Assembly (NCBI GenBank): GCA_017506865.1 | Contig: JAFCMP010000445.1 | Span: forward strand, 1,116,001 to 1,180,000 | Direction of reading: 5' to 3' | Source: Tribonema minus | Taxonomy: Eukaryota; Sar; Xanthophyceae; Tribonematales; Tribonemataceae | Length of the DNA stretch: 64,000 bases | Part shown: piece after piece, positions 34,921 to 47,000 of the stretch | Numbering within the stretch: the stretch's first letter is position 1 | Layout: each line of letters begins with the position of its first letter | Made by a program: the position numbers and the translations under genes | The notes under the pieces: generated by a model | Seen by the model: only the letters and a program-made list of their open reading frames with translations | The model's database searches: none | What the model was told of the DNA's origin: nothing

Positions 34921-35839
34921 TGCGCATTTGAGGTTATCATCGATTGAAGGGGTTTCAAACGTGGTGATCGTTCCATCGGTGCGCAGCACCACCACTTTTG
35001 CCGTGATACAGCTATGGCAGTCTATGCGGACAGGCGAATGTACAAACAGGTGCCGCCGCGCGCAGTGCCCGCGCGTACTCCCTCTTCCAACCCCCGTGTG
35101 TCAGCTTTGTCAAAGCATCATGACCACGTGTGCGGCGCTGTGGGGACGTTCAGTACTGATATCTCTTCCCAAAAAAACAGCGACAACAAATCGTTGCTTA
35201 CTGTGATGTTTATTGAGCTTGCCCCACCCCAAACCAACGACACTGGATCCTTCAAGGGCAGTGCCAACTCCAACGCTTTGGTTGCACGGGCGCCCCGGTC
35301 CTCGGTGCGGCTTCAACTGCAAGGCCAAGCTTTTTGTGGGCGCACAGACTCTGAGCTTAAAGTAGCCAGGATCACTTCAAATAGACGGAAGTCATCATGG
35401 AACATTGTCTCGACAACCAACCGCTGCTTTGTGCAAGGTGGGCATGCATACAACCTCAACATCAATTGGTAGATTTTCCAAGAAAACATTTTCTCAACAA
35501 ATCGAGAAGCAAGCCTCAGGTGCCTTGTGCGGACAGTGAAGTTGTAGCTGCCACATCGGCGCTGCCCAGGCTGCCCTGAGCCGCAGAGATTCATGCACAA
35601 GCTTCCAGGCACGTGCCGGTCTGCGGCTGCGGGAGCTTATCTGATGAGCACTGCGCATACCACCACATTCACTAGGTTTCCCACCCTTTCCTTGGCACCA
35701 GGATTGGTGCAAGATCCTACATGCCCTCACATTTACAGGCAAGTACGGCTTCTGCGCGAGCGCTCCAATGAGCACTGCTGCATATGCTGCTGATATGTGC
35801 ACGTGCGCTGCTGATGTATGCACTATGTATGTTTACCTG

Positions 35840-36235
35840 CTCCGTGGCGTCCACCTCGGCCCTGAGGCGCTTCCTCCTCTCGGCAAGCAAGTGCCGCTTG
35901 TGCGGACGATAAACCGTGCCTCGCAAGCTGGCGCTGCAGCGTTCATTACTGCTTCATCCGCTGCGGATATGTGCACTATCTCTCACCTGCTCCTTGGCGT
36001 CCAGCTCAGCCCTGAGCCGGGTGTTCTCGTCGCGCAGCGTCGCCTGCTCCCTGGCGGCCGCCGCCTTGGCCGTGTCCACCGCCAGCCTACGTCACGGCAG
36101 ACCGGCACGAGCATGGTGGGGGTACGTAAATATACACTCGCTATGAAGCACTACATGCGTGTGCATGTGTGTATCGGGCCCAGCGTGGCCGTGTCCACCG
36201 CCCGCCTGCGCCGCGGCGTTCTGGCACGAGCACGC
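35840..36235 (-). CDS. Coiled-coil exon 36086-35987 with flanking echoes
   Basis: Exon 36086-35987 (LAVDTAKAAAAREQATLRDE then NTRLRAELDAKEQ, donor CAG|GTGAGAG) is a clear heptad coiled coil. A donor-side copy at about 35895-35843 reads RRKRLRAEVDATEQ with donor GTAAAC. An acceptor-side copy near 36180-36230 repeats the GCTGGCGGTGGACACGGCCA region. Either copy could be an alternative exon. The exon ends in phase 0 and joins the 33.9 kb exon. Confidence 0.65.
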
Positions 36236-36829
36236 GTTTGGGTACGTACACAGTGGGTATGTACATCACCATGTGTGTTTAGGGGCGGATGAGCTGCCGA
36301 TACGCGCTGCACCGGCGGCCGCTTGCCCGAAAGTAGCCCAAAGGTACCTAGCTACCTTTGGCCAAAGTATGTAGCCGTAACCCTAGTGTTGATTCTGGAT
36401 CGATTCCGACCGGAACTCGGCCGCTGTAGACCACGCAAGGAGTGCGTTCGCCCGCCCCGCTGCGCGCGTGCTTCTCCGCCAAACGGTCGGGCACCTGCAC
36501 GCCGCCGTGCACGTAGCCGTGGGCACCGCTGGACGCGCGCCTGCTACGCAAGTACCTTGAGTTTATGTGTGTATGTGTGTGTGAGAGTGCACGCCAGGGC
36601 CAGCACGTACACGTCACAGTGCATCATGCGCGCAGCGTGCCCTGCACCCCCTCCCCCCCCCCCTCCTCCCCCACACAATGCGTCCACCCCCGCCCCCCCC
36701 CTCCCACATCGCCAGCACCGACAGCGTGGAAATCAGCACAACTTTGCCCTGAGACGCCACTAAAATGCCCGTTTAGACACATAGAAAACCAAAACGCACC
36801 TCTCCGCCTTGAGCACTGCCGCACCCCCC

Positions 36830-37790
36830 CCCCCCCCAAACATGTCCCCCGCGTCCCCGACATCCCGCTTCTCGCGCCTCTCGCCGTCCAGCGCGCGCAG
36901 GTCAGGCAGGTGGTGCAGCACCCGCAATTGTCAGCACTGACAGCGTGGACTCAGCACAACTTTGCCGTGAGACACCACACTAAAATGCCCGTTTCGAACA
37001 CAAAACAAAAAGCGCGCACCTCTCCGTGTTGAGCGCTGCCACCGCACCCCCCCCCCCAACATGTCCCCCACATCTCCCTTCTCGAAGCTTTCGCCGTCCA
37101 GCGCGCGCAGGTCCGGCAGGTGGTGCAGCACATCCACACCGCCAGCATCAGCGTGCAAACAGCACCAACTTTGCCCTGAGACGCCACTAGAGTGCCCATT
37201 AAAAACACAGAACCAAAAGCGCACCTCTCTGTCTTGAGCACTGCCGCAGCCCCCCCCTCAAACATGTCCCCCGCATCTCCACCATCCCCCTGCTCGAAGC
37301 TCTCGCCATCCAGCGAGCGGAGGTCCGGCAGGTGGTGCAGCACATCCACACTGCCAGCATCAGCGTGCAACAGCACAACTTTGCCCTGTGACGCCACTAA
37401 AATGCTCGTATAAGAGAAAAACAAGCGCACCTCTCCGTCTTGAGCACTGCCGCAGCCCCCCCCCAAAACATGCCCCCCGCATCTCCAACATCCCCCTTCT
37501 CGAAGCTCTTGCCGTCCAGCGCGCGCAGGTCCGGCAGGTGGTGCAGCACCCGGAAAGCAATTGCCAGCACTGACAGCGCGGAATCAGCACAACTTTGCCC
37601 TGAGACGCCACTAACATGCCCGCTCAAAACACAAAACCAAAAGCGCACCTCTCTGTCTTGTGCACTGCTGCAGCCCCCCCCCCAACATATCCCCCGCGTC
37701 CCCAACGTCCCCCTTTTCAAAGCTCTCGCCGTCCAGCGCGCGCAGGTCCGGCAGGTGGTGCAGCACGGCGAGGCGGTAGCGCCGCCCCTG
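36830..37790 (-). repeat. Five tandem copies of an LRR-cap exon segment, 200-217 bp period
   Basis: The segment VLHHLPDLRALDGESFEKGD with downstream donor (AGAGAG|GTGCGCTTTTGG) occurs at about 37731, 37514, 37308, 37096 and 36896 (position of the shared GTCCAGC word). Copies also share the following intron text (TTTAGTGGCGTCTCAGGGCA and AAGTTGTGCTGA) and a G tract. Peptide variants include ALDGKSFEKGDVGDAG and SLDGESFEQGDGGDAG. At least three copies remain open through the peptide. Confidence 0.95.
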
Positions 37791-40334
37791 CGCCGCGAGC
37801 GAGTTGGCGTGCAGCGCGAGGGCGCGCAGCGGCAGCGCACGCAGCGCCGCCAGGTCCTTGAGCGACGCGATGCTGTTGCCTGATAGCGGCGGTGCGGCAT
37901 TATTTCGGGTGCGAGACGCGGAAGGAGGAGGATTTTGAAGTGAGCACGTGCGGCGCTGCAAGGACGGTGCAGGTGTGGCGTCCCCGGGGAGCGTAGAGAA
38001 GTGGCGCGGTATTGCGGGAACGCTGAACACTGACCCTAGCGAGGACGCTAAACCCTAACCCTAATCCTTACCCTAACCCCAAGCCCTAACCTAACCCCTG
38101 ATTAATCTTGAACTTAACCCTAAGAACGGCGAATTGCGTGATGGAGCGCAGCCACTGTCGCAAGAGAAAAGCAACGGCCAGACCTCTAGTAGGAAAACCG
38201 GAGCATTGTTCACCATCAGGGAGGCCGTGGCGCCTACTGTTGCTCGCATGTGAGAGAGAAGAACAGGCATCGCCCGCGCTTGCGGTATCCGTGGCCCTAA
38301 CCCTAGACGGCCGTGGCGCATGCTGTCACTCGTTTACGCCACATAACGACCGGCGGCGCCTGTCCTATGCCGTGTACTAGAGCACTCATGACTCTTCTAG
38401 CAGTACGCGTTGTGCCTCGCCGCGCTTCTGATGAGCGGCAAGCTAACCCTAACCCTAACCCTGACCCTAAGACGCATCGAGCACGCTGGCAACAACCGTT
38501 GTGCCGCAACAGCAAGATCAACAAGTCCTGCACGTACGCTAGTTTACTTCAAAGTACGTAGCACAGAGCCCCTACCCTAACCCTAATCCTAACCCTAACC
38601 CTGAACCTAACCCTAACTCTAACCCAGCCCCCTCCATATCATGCATGGGCGAGGCAGGCAGGGCAAAAGTTACGTGCAGATGAGATCGCCGGTCGCTTTG
38701 GGCCACCCCAAGATGAAGCGTACGACTGGGAGCACAAGTTGCCAATCACCTGATACGCACTGCGGAAGATTTTCTTGAGTGCTAGCAAATCGCTCACGCA
38801 TTTGCCCGGTGCTGCCTGACACCACAGTTCTGTGTTCGTAACTGCCAGATCCGACGTTCAAGGGGTGCACGCTGCATGCACGCCCATGGGCCTCTCAACT
38901 GCGCCTGTGAGCGTGCGGATGTACGGCAGTGCTCCGCCGTTGTCTGCTGCCACAGTTATCGCGCAACACCTCCGCAGCCGGTAATATGGTCATTGGCGTG
39001 TCGCCTTAACGCCACATGGCATAACCTGGGCGTTGCTGCTGTTGTGACGAGACGCTTGCAGGCGGCATGTGCCCTCCCTGTTGCCGCCGCTCCTGCGCCA
39101 GGGCGCACGCGGCAGTGTCTGCGCAGCTCCCGACTACGCGCTATCAGCTCACCAAGCTGTCACAAACGACTCCTACGACAGGCATCAAGTTGAACTTTGT
39201 TGCTGCACGGTCACAACGTGTCAATCTTGCGATGGCAACAAGTGCTCACCGCTCAGGTCTAGCGCCGTCAGCTGCGCCAGCTGCTGCAGCCTCGTGGGCA
39301 CCTGTGTCAGCAGGTTTCCCGCCAGATCCAGCGTTTGCAGCTGCTCCAGCCTCTCCAGTCCGTCCACAGTTCTGCGTCAGCGAGCGCGGTGGTGGCGAAC
39401 ACATCGTGCAATATCTTCTGAAAGCCATACTTCTGCGTCAGCAGGTGCGGCGTTGGCAGATTCATTGTGCGAAATTCTGTGAGGGCGTTCAGAGGCCATG
39501 TCAGTTGCGCAGTACTGAGGCGAGCCTGCGGTAGCAGGTTACGATGGCGACGCCTGGATGCGAGTTGGCTGGTGGTCTGCAGAATATCACAACCGACGCT
39601 CTACAAAACCAAGCAGCGGCGGTGTTTGAAAACAATTCCAACGGCTGCATCAAACCAGTTGCTGCATCAGAGTGACTCCAATGTTCTATAAAACCAAGCA
39701 GCGACGGTATTTGACCAGAACTCCAACAGCTGCATAAAAACCAGTTGCTGCACCAGAGTGACTCTGACTTGGTCGGTAGTGTGTGGACAAAGCAAGAACA
39801 TGACTTGCGGTGCACGGCTGCTGGTTGAATGAGACCGTCAAAGCGTGATGCGCCAGCACTGCGAACCTCGGCTGGTTCAACAAGATTGCACGTCTCAACA
39901 CTGCAGTGGCGTAGCAATCCGGTGAATTCTGCGCACCTGAGGCGGTTCCTAGCGAGGCTGAGGAACGTCAGGTGTGTGAGGGGCACCACGCCCTCCACCC
40001 TGTTGAGGCTATTGCCACTCAGGTCCAGATGCGTGAGCCTTGGCTTGAATGACAGCAGGCTCTCCGGCAGCAGCACCTTCAGTGGCTCCGCATCTATGGC
40101 TGACGACGCAAGGATCAGCGAGATCACATGCGTCCTGCTCTCGTCCAGGGTCACTAGAACATCGCTCCTGCCATCCTTCAGCGCCACCGACAGGGTGCGG
40201 CCATGAAAGCGGGGCTCTCCAGCAGCGGGCGATGCTAATGGTGGCGCATTGTTACGCCTCAGCGGTGATGCACTGAATCCTTTGGTGCTTCGAGAGGCCT
40301 TCGAGGGCGATGAAGGAGACCCAGTGTTCGCCAT
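37649..40334 (-). CDS. Leucine-rich-repeat protein, N-terminal exons (5' part of the long gene)
   Basis: Exons on minus: 40334-39937, 39371-39250 and 37879-37649, joined in phase. The start is the ATG of MANTGSPSSPSKASRS, a basic Ser-rich leader. After about 75 residues come LRR units: PRLTHLDLSGNSLNRVEGV, PLTHLTFLSLARNRLR, LERLEQLQTLDLAGNLLTQV, QLAQLTALDLSGNSIASLKD, then an LRR-cap-like end HHLPDLRALDGESFEKGD. Exon 3 contains a run of G bases (GGG GGG GGG) in frame; the frame after it depends on the tract length. The region fits the LRR-plus-coiled-coil proteins common at centrosomes and cilia, but I cannot name an orthologue. Downstream co-oriented coiled-coil and C2 exons (to 22.5 kb) probably belong to the same gene. 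Confidence 0.78.
38049..38632. repeat. Three CCCTAA telomere-like tracts in the LRR intron
   Basis: Tracts at 38049-38100 (CCCTAA with CCTTA and CCCCAAG variants), 38453-38481 and about 38572-38632 (CTAACCCTAATCCTAACCCT and similar), all in the same orientation. They lie in the intron between the second and third LRR exons, separated by unrelated sequence. Confidence 0.92.
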
Positions 40335-41057
40335 GGTCACATGTAAGCAGACGTGAAGCGAGTAATCTGTTCAGACAAGTGGTTGCAGCCAGGTAGCGTA
40401 GGCGACGCCAGTCCACAGTACTATGGAGGCACCATCTTGCCCCACACGACCATGTTCACAGAAACCCAAGAAACTTCAACGACGGTTACCCGGACCCTCG
40501 GCTCAACAGCTGTAAGCGACAAATGAGGGTTAAGAAAGACCACGAGATCTAGATGATGACGACAAGCGCACGGTGCTGCTGAAGGACAGACATGTCTGGA
40601 TGCTGCATAGAATCAACCCCCCCCCCCCAGCATCAAGGATGTCGCTTACGCAAGTGCTTCGGCGTGTGTTTGTGTTGTGTTTTGTCACTGCAGTGATGTT
40701 GCCGCATGATGTTGCCGCTGTTGTGCCAAACAGACGAGGCTGGCGAGGACTTCAGCGGATGACGTGCGTGCGCAGTACGCTGAATGCTGGTTGCAGGTCA
40801 AGGAGAAGCACAGCAGGTGCGCTTCCGCGACCCTGAAGTTGGTGTTCATGTTTTTGTCACCCAAAGATGCCCTGTTGCCCTCATACTCGAGTAGCGCTCC
40901 TACTGATCCATGTGATTTGGTGTGCAGCATGTTGCCGTTCTCATGTAACGCTCGGAGCTTGACTGCTTGAGCGCCTGCTCCGCACACATCATACTCGCGC
41001 AACTCAGGCGTACGCTGAACACCTTCTGCTGCTAGCAGCGCGCTGGCTGGCTGCGCC
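40335..41057. promoter_or_regulatory. Divergent upstream region of the LRR gene and the HIPL gene
   Basis: 723 bp between two divergent start codons. It includes a minus-strand open frame (40685-41059) that could be an extra upstream exon of the LRR gene or a chance frame, so the true promoter interval may be shorter. A C tract lies at 40618-40629. No specific factor sites recognised. Confidence 0.45.
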
Positions 41058-41059
41058 AT
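40685..41059 (-). CDS. Unassigned 124-aa open frame, head-to-head with HIPL
   Basis: ATG at 41059 lies inside the palindrome CCATGG that also holds the HIPL start codon (41058-41060), so the two starts overlap by two bases on opposite strands. The product includes LRALHENGNMLHTKSHGSVG and ALLEYEGNRASLGDKNMNTN, not low-complexity and not obviously GC-driven. No domain recognised. It could be a 5' exon of the LRR gene, an independent small gene or an artefact. Confidence 0.35.
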   Translation of the reverse strand: MAQPASALLAAEGVQRTPELREYDVCGAGAQAVKLRALHENGNMLHTKSHGSVGALLEYEGNRASLGDKNMNTNFRVAEAHLLCFSLTCNQHSAYCARTSSAEVLASLVCLAQQRQHHAATSLQ

Positions 41060-44000
41060 GGCAGAACCACGGCTGTTGCTGCTCGCAGTGGGCCTCGTGC
41101 TGTGCGCCCGTCAGTCCTCTTCACATCCCTTGTGTTCAGACTTCACCACCCCTCTTCTGGGAGGCGATGCTCCTGCGTATGAGTTCTGCACAGCCCTAAA
41201 CGGGAACCCTGATGGCGGCTGTTGCACGTTGGAACAAGAAGACGGTGTGCGGGCGAGGTTCGATGAGGCGGTGGCTGCAGCTGCTCGGCCTCCGTCAGAT
41301 CAGTGCAAGGCCATGCTCATGGAGGTGACTTGTGGAAGGTGAGGCGTTTATCACAGAACAGTCATTCTGCTTTGTGCATACATGTATAAGTTTCGACTGT
41401 GGTTTTCCAAAAACAGCAGAGCTCGCTGCACTTCAGCGCGCGGCACACTGCGTCCGCACACCCATACCCGCGCGACTGCTCCAGAGCTGGCATCTTGCAG
41501 CGCATGACGCATCAAACGCTGACTCGATGCTAGATCCGTTATGCACCGGCCATCATCAAACCACCGAGTGTACTCTGCTCCTGAAGCGCAGCTTGAAGTT
41601 CCGTACGCGCGGCGTCGCCGTTTTTTGTGGGTGTTGGTGAGTTCGACCGAAAAGGCAGCCGTGCGGCTTTCTACTAGCGCGTTTTGCGGCACGGCGTACC
41701 CGCAGGTAGCGCCGCATCGCAGTGTGCCTGTTTCATATATGGGCATGTGCGTATGCGCAAGGCTTCGCTGAGCGCTGCTGCCCCCTGCCCTCACTGGGAT
41801 TTGAAGCAGCTGCTTTGCTGGGGCCCACGCTCATTGACGTGCTGCCAATGCGCACTAATCGCTGCCAGCGCCCTCACATATGCATGTACTTCGAAGTATG
41901 CATGAAGTCACGAAACAGCGCCGCTTGTCACGGTCTGATCGGACCCCCCCCCCCTCATCTATCCGCCCGCCCTGCTGAGCAGCTGCCACCCCTGGTCTGC
42001 ACACCTGTTTCAAGAACTCTCTCCGGTGAGCACTCCGGTTATATGGACAACTATCTTTGCTCTGAGGCGAAGCAGGAACAACACTCAAAATAGTTCTTTT
42101 CGGCACAACATTCAAAATTGTGCTCTTCAGCTCTATAGTTTACCAACACAGATCCCCAAGCAAGCACATCAGAGCGTCTCTGACCGTAGTGAGCGAAGTG
42201 TAGTCGCTGGTCGCTGATGGTAGCATCTCAACTGCACATAATGATACTTCGAAATTGAAGTATATCATTTCTTGGCCACAACATGCGCACGTGTGCGAAC
42301 ACTGGTCGCTGAACACTGCAGCATCGCGCATTGCCATGCTCCCTTTTCTGAAGCAGAACACACACTTCAGGCACACACAAAATGTTTTGCCGTCACTGGT
42401 CGCTGAGACAAACATTGCAGCTTGAATTTGTCTCTGGTCGCACCACATGCACGTGTGTGTGTGTGTGTGTGACCACTGGCTGCTGAGCGCTGAAGCTCTA
42501 TGTTTGACCATGCTCCTCTGCAGGTGCTGGGGCCCGAGGACGGCATGATGCTCTGCCGCGATTTTTGCCAACGGTGAGTCAACGTGCTTGTGACTTTGCA
42601 TCAACTCGTGAGTTATTGTACATAGATGCTCTTTTTTCTTTGATTGGAGAATGTCAATGGACTCACTTTTTTCAATGATGCTCTCCTATGACTTCTACCG
42701 TTGGTGAGTTCCCGACAGTGGCATAGCATATTCGTCTTGAAGTCCACGATCCTTTGCAGCGTGATCAGTGCAGCATTTCAATCATTCAGACGTACCCTCG
42801 GATGTGGTATGTGACAGTGTCGCTGTTGTGTCTGATGTGATCAATGTTGTAGAACCTGCCTGTTGCCACCTGCCATCGCGACCACGACTGCTGCCACCCG
42901 GTTGCAACCGTGTCTGTCACCACCTGACATCGCAGCCGTGTCTACTGCCACCTGACATCACAACGCGCATGTTGCCACCTGAAATTGCAACCACGTTCTA
43001 TTGCCACACCACATTGCAACCGCGCCCGCCGCCGCTCTGTGCAACGGCGCAGGTACCACGACGCGTGCGCGGCGGCGCTCACGCTGCCATCGCAACTTTG
43101 ACTGTTGCCGCCCGACATCGCGACCGCATGACGCCGCAACTGCGCCCGCCGCCGCCGCTCTGCGCGACGACGCAGGTGCCACGACGCGTGCGCGGCGGCG
43201 CTCGCGCCAACTCCTCCTGACGGCGCAACCGTTTCTGCTGCCGCGCGACATCACGTCCGTGTCTGTAACCACCTGACATCGCTACCGCGTCTGTTGCCAC
43301 CCGACATCGTAACCGTGTCTGTCACCACCTGACGCCGCAACCGCTCATGCCGCCGCTCTGCGCAACGGCGCAGGTACCACGACGCGTGCGCGGCGGCGCT
43401 CGCGCTGCCCGCCGACTTCTGCGCAGCGCGCAGCCGCGCCCCCGACGCCTTCTACTGCTACCCCTACGCGCCGCGCGCGTGGGCGGCGGCCAACCACGTC
43501 GCCGACCCTGCGCAGCCGCAGCTTGAGCCGGCGTTCCCGCTGCTGCAGGGGCGCCTGCCCCAGCTGACGGGCATGGTGCTGCGGCCCGACGCGGATGCGT
43601 GGTGGCTGCTGGTGAGATTGAAGTTGGATTTGAAGCTTCTAGTTGAAGAAGTGGAAGGGACTGCTGTAGGTGCGCTCACGGGCATGGTGCTGCGCCCCGA
43701 CGCAAATGCGTGGTGGCTGCTGGTGAGTCTCATGTGAAGTTGAAGTTGTATTTGAAGTTTGCATCGCCGCAGCTCGCGCCGGCGTTCCCGCTGCTGCAGG
43801 GGCGCATGCCCGCGCTCACGGGCATGGGTGCTGCGGCCCGACGCGGACGCGTGGTGGCTGCTGGTGAGCCGTAGTGTGAAGTTGAAGTTGAATTTCACAG
43901 TTGAAGGGGAATAAAAGTTGTGGAGTGCACGCCTGCCGCAGCTCCGCGGACCACGGTGCTGCGGCCTGACACAGATGCTTGGCGAGGCACGAGGGAGCAT

Positions 44001-47000
44001 GCACGTGGAGTTGAAGTAAAGTTGAACCCGGCCGCCGCCGCGCGCCTGCCGGCGCTCGTGGGCATGATGCTGTGGCCTGATGCGAACACGTGGCGGCTGC
44101 TGGTGACTCTTATATAAAGTTGAAGTTTAAGTTGAAGTTAAACTTGTAGTTTGCGCAGCGGGGAGTGTCAATTCAGAGTGAAACACATGCAGCTGTGCTT
44201 TCCGCACATGACCTCAAAACAACCCCGTTCTGGTTGTGAACATTAGATTGTGAAGAAAAGTTCGTGTTCTGAAGTGCTTTGAAGTGCCTGACGATGTCAT
44301 TCAGCGAGTGATCGCCAACGAGCGTTGTGACCCTACTTTGTCACGAGGTACATGCAGGCTGCAGTAGCAAGCCTGCCTCACGCCCCGAGCAAGAAACAAC
44401 AGCAAGTACTTCAGGGTATGTCATTTATAAATGCGTGTATGCATGCAGATGGTAGATTAGGGCAAGGGTCAGTATGAGAAGTAGGTTGACGGGTTAAGGG
44501 TTTGGTTTTAAATTCGGTTTCGGGTGTGTTTAGGATTACATCTGACTTCACGACAAATATACTGTAAGCATTTACGCATGTACTTCCCACTCGACCTGAC
44601 TTCGACCCCCCCCCCCCCCCCCCCCCCCAACCTCCCCCCCTTGGCGCCGCCACCCCCTCCACACACAGGAGCAAACTGGCGTCGTCCACGAACTTCAAAA
44701 CGACCCCGGCGCAGCGGACTTCATGCAGATCCTCGACGTGTCGGACCGCACGACCTCCGGCGGTGAGCTCGGCCTGCTTGGCCTCGCCTTCCACCCCAAC
44801 TTTGCCGCGAACGGCGCCTTCTACGTGGCGTACATCGGGGACCCCATGGCAACGGTCGTTGCACGCTTCGCGCACATGCCCGGCGACCCTGAGGCGACGG
44901 CGGCGTCCGAGGCGCGCCTGTTCGTCTGGCCGCAGGTGCGTCGCTGAGATGCTGATGCCAGAGACCCCCCCCCCCCCTCCTCCCCTTCTCCCCCCCCTCC
45001 CCTCCCGCGTCCGCATGAGGTCAGCAACGGCCAGTCCAGGTTGAGAACTAGGATAACTTAGGGGTAGGGCTAGGGTACTGTCTGGCCGCAGGTGCGTCTC
45101 TGAGCGCTGCAACAGGGGAGACCCAGCGAACCCCCCCCCCCCCCTCATGGTCTCCGGGTGGGGGGCCAGTAGGGTTTGGGCTAGGGTAGCATCTGACCGC
45201 AGGTGCAACTCTGAGCGCTGACGGGGGACCCCCCCCTTTCCCCCACACACTTGTCTCCGTGCGGGGCCAGGGGTGGGGTAATGGCTGGTCTAGGGTGAGC
45301 AGTAGGAGTACTGAAGGTTAGGGTTAGGGCTATACTTCGAAGTATCTGGCGACACGTGCATCCCTGAGCGCTCACCGTGGAACCCCGGGGGTGCCCCCCC
45401 TGTCTCCGTGTGAGGTCAGGTTTAGGGATCAATTGCTAGCCCTAACCCTATTTATGCGCTTGTCCCGACCCTCGGACCCCATGCGGCCGTCATTCTGCAC
45501 CGCCAGTCAATGCTACGGCGCGATTGCTGAGCGGCATGTCAGTGTAGTAAGTTTTCAGCCTCAGTGTCAGAGTAACTGTGCTGCAGGGGTGGACAGGGCG
45601 TGAGAGTGCGGAAAGGGTTAGGGTGGGGCCAGAGGTGATTGGAGTGGCGGATGGGGTAGCGTTAGGGTTAGGGTCAGGGCTAGGTTAGGGTTAGGGCTAG
45701 GCCTAGGGTAAATGCCTGCCTTGAGGCTGCAAGTGCAAGTGACCGCGGCCGCAACTGCCTCCACTTGAAGTCCGCAGCGCTTCCGGGACGACGGTCCCAT
45801 GCACCTCAGGTGCATCACGCGGCTCTGCATCACGCCACACGTTGGCGCAGAAGTGCAGCGGCAACTCCGCGTGGCACCTTTGTCAGCGGAAGAGCACCCA
45901 CACACTGCCAGCGCATGTGCCGGCGCCGCCATCGTACAACAGCCCTAGGAGCACCTTGATACATTGATTTTTCTCCAGCGCGGAACGATGAATACGCCGC
46001 CGCCGTCGCCGCCGCCGCCGCAGCGCGCGCCGCCGCCGCTGCTGCCGTCGCCGCGCATGCGTTTCAGACACTCAGACCTGATTGCGTTTGATTCTAAAAT
46101 AATTAATACTAGTTCAAGTATTCATTCCACTTTGCTGATCAATGCTGCCATTGTTTGTTGATCAATGCTGCCGTTGCCACGAGGTGGATTCAGGACCACA
46201 AGGCGGGGCAGATGACGTTTGTGCAGGGTTAGGGTCAGGGTTGGGGTTAGGGTTAGGTTAGGGTCAGGGCTAGGGCTAGAGTTCATGCCTGCACCTCGAT
46301 GCACTGCTTTGTCCCCGGCGCAAAACGCCGGTGCCGCCGTCGCCGCGCAGGCGTTTCAGAACCACAAGGCGGGGCGTGCACGCGGACGCGACGGCACCCA
46401 GCAAGCTGATGTACATATGCGCACCCCAGGCAAGGACGGCTGTCCGATGTAGTGGTTTGTCTCACCATACGGCGCAGAGCCCTGAGGACGCCGCCGCCGC
46501 TGCGCACGCCGCTGCCGCTGCCGCTGTCGCCGCGTTTCAGACACGAAAACTTAATCGTTCAATTTTTTATTATTTCAAGAAAGAATGCTTGAAAGCACAT
46601 TGGGTTCAGCTTTGTTGATTGGTGCTGCCGTCGTTTTGTCGATCACTGCTGCCGTCGCCGCGCAGGCGTTTCAGAATCACAAGGCGGGGTGGATGGCGTT
46701 CACGCACGCTGACATGGCGGCGCCAGAGCGGCCCTCCCACGACCTGTACATGTCAACGGGCGACGGCGGCGGTGAGCGATGACGTGAAGTTTAGAATGGA
46801 AGTTTAGATTTGAAGTTTACAACAGTGTGCGGGACGTGATGTTGCATGATGTCGACGGGCGCTGAGCGTCCCTTCCATGACCTGTACATGTCGACGGGCG
46901 ACGGCGGCGGTGAGCGGCGCGTGTGAAGTTAAGAATTTAAGCGTAGGGTGGAAGTCTCCAACGGGAACTGCGGAGGTGATTTTGCATCATGCCAAGGTGA

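Noticed and set aside
36348..36617. Exon reading YVHGGVQVPDRLAEKHARSG on the minus strand
   Set aside because: The frame looks protein-like, but no donor of the local type follows it and no phase-compatible partner was found; left out of the LRR gene model.
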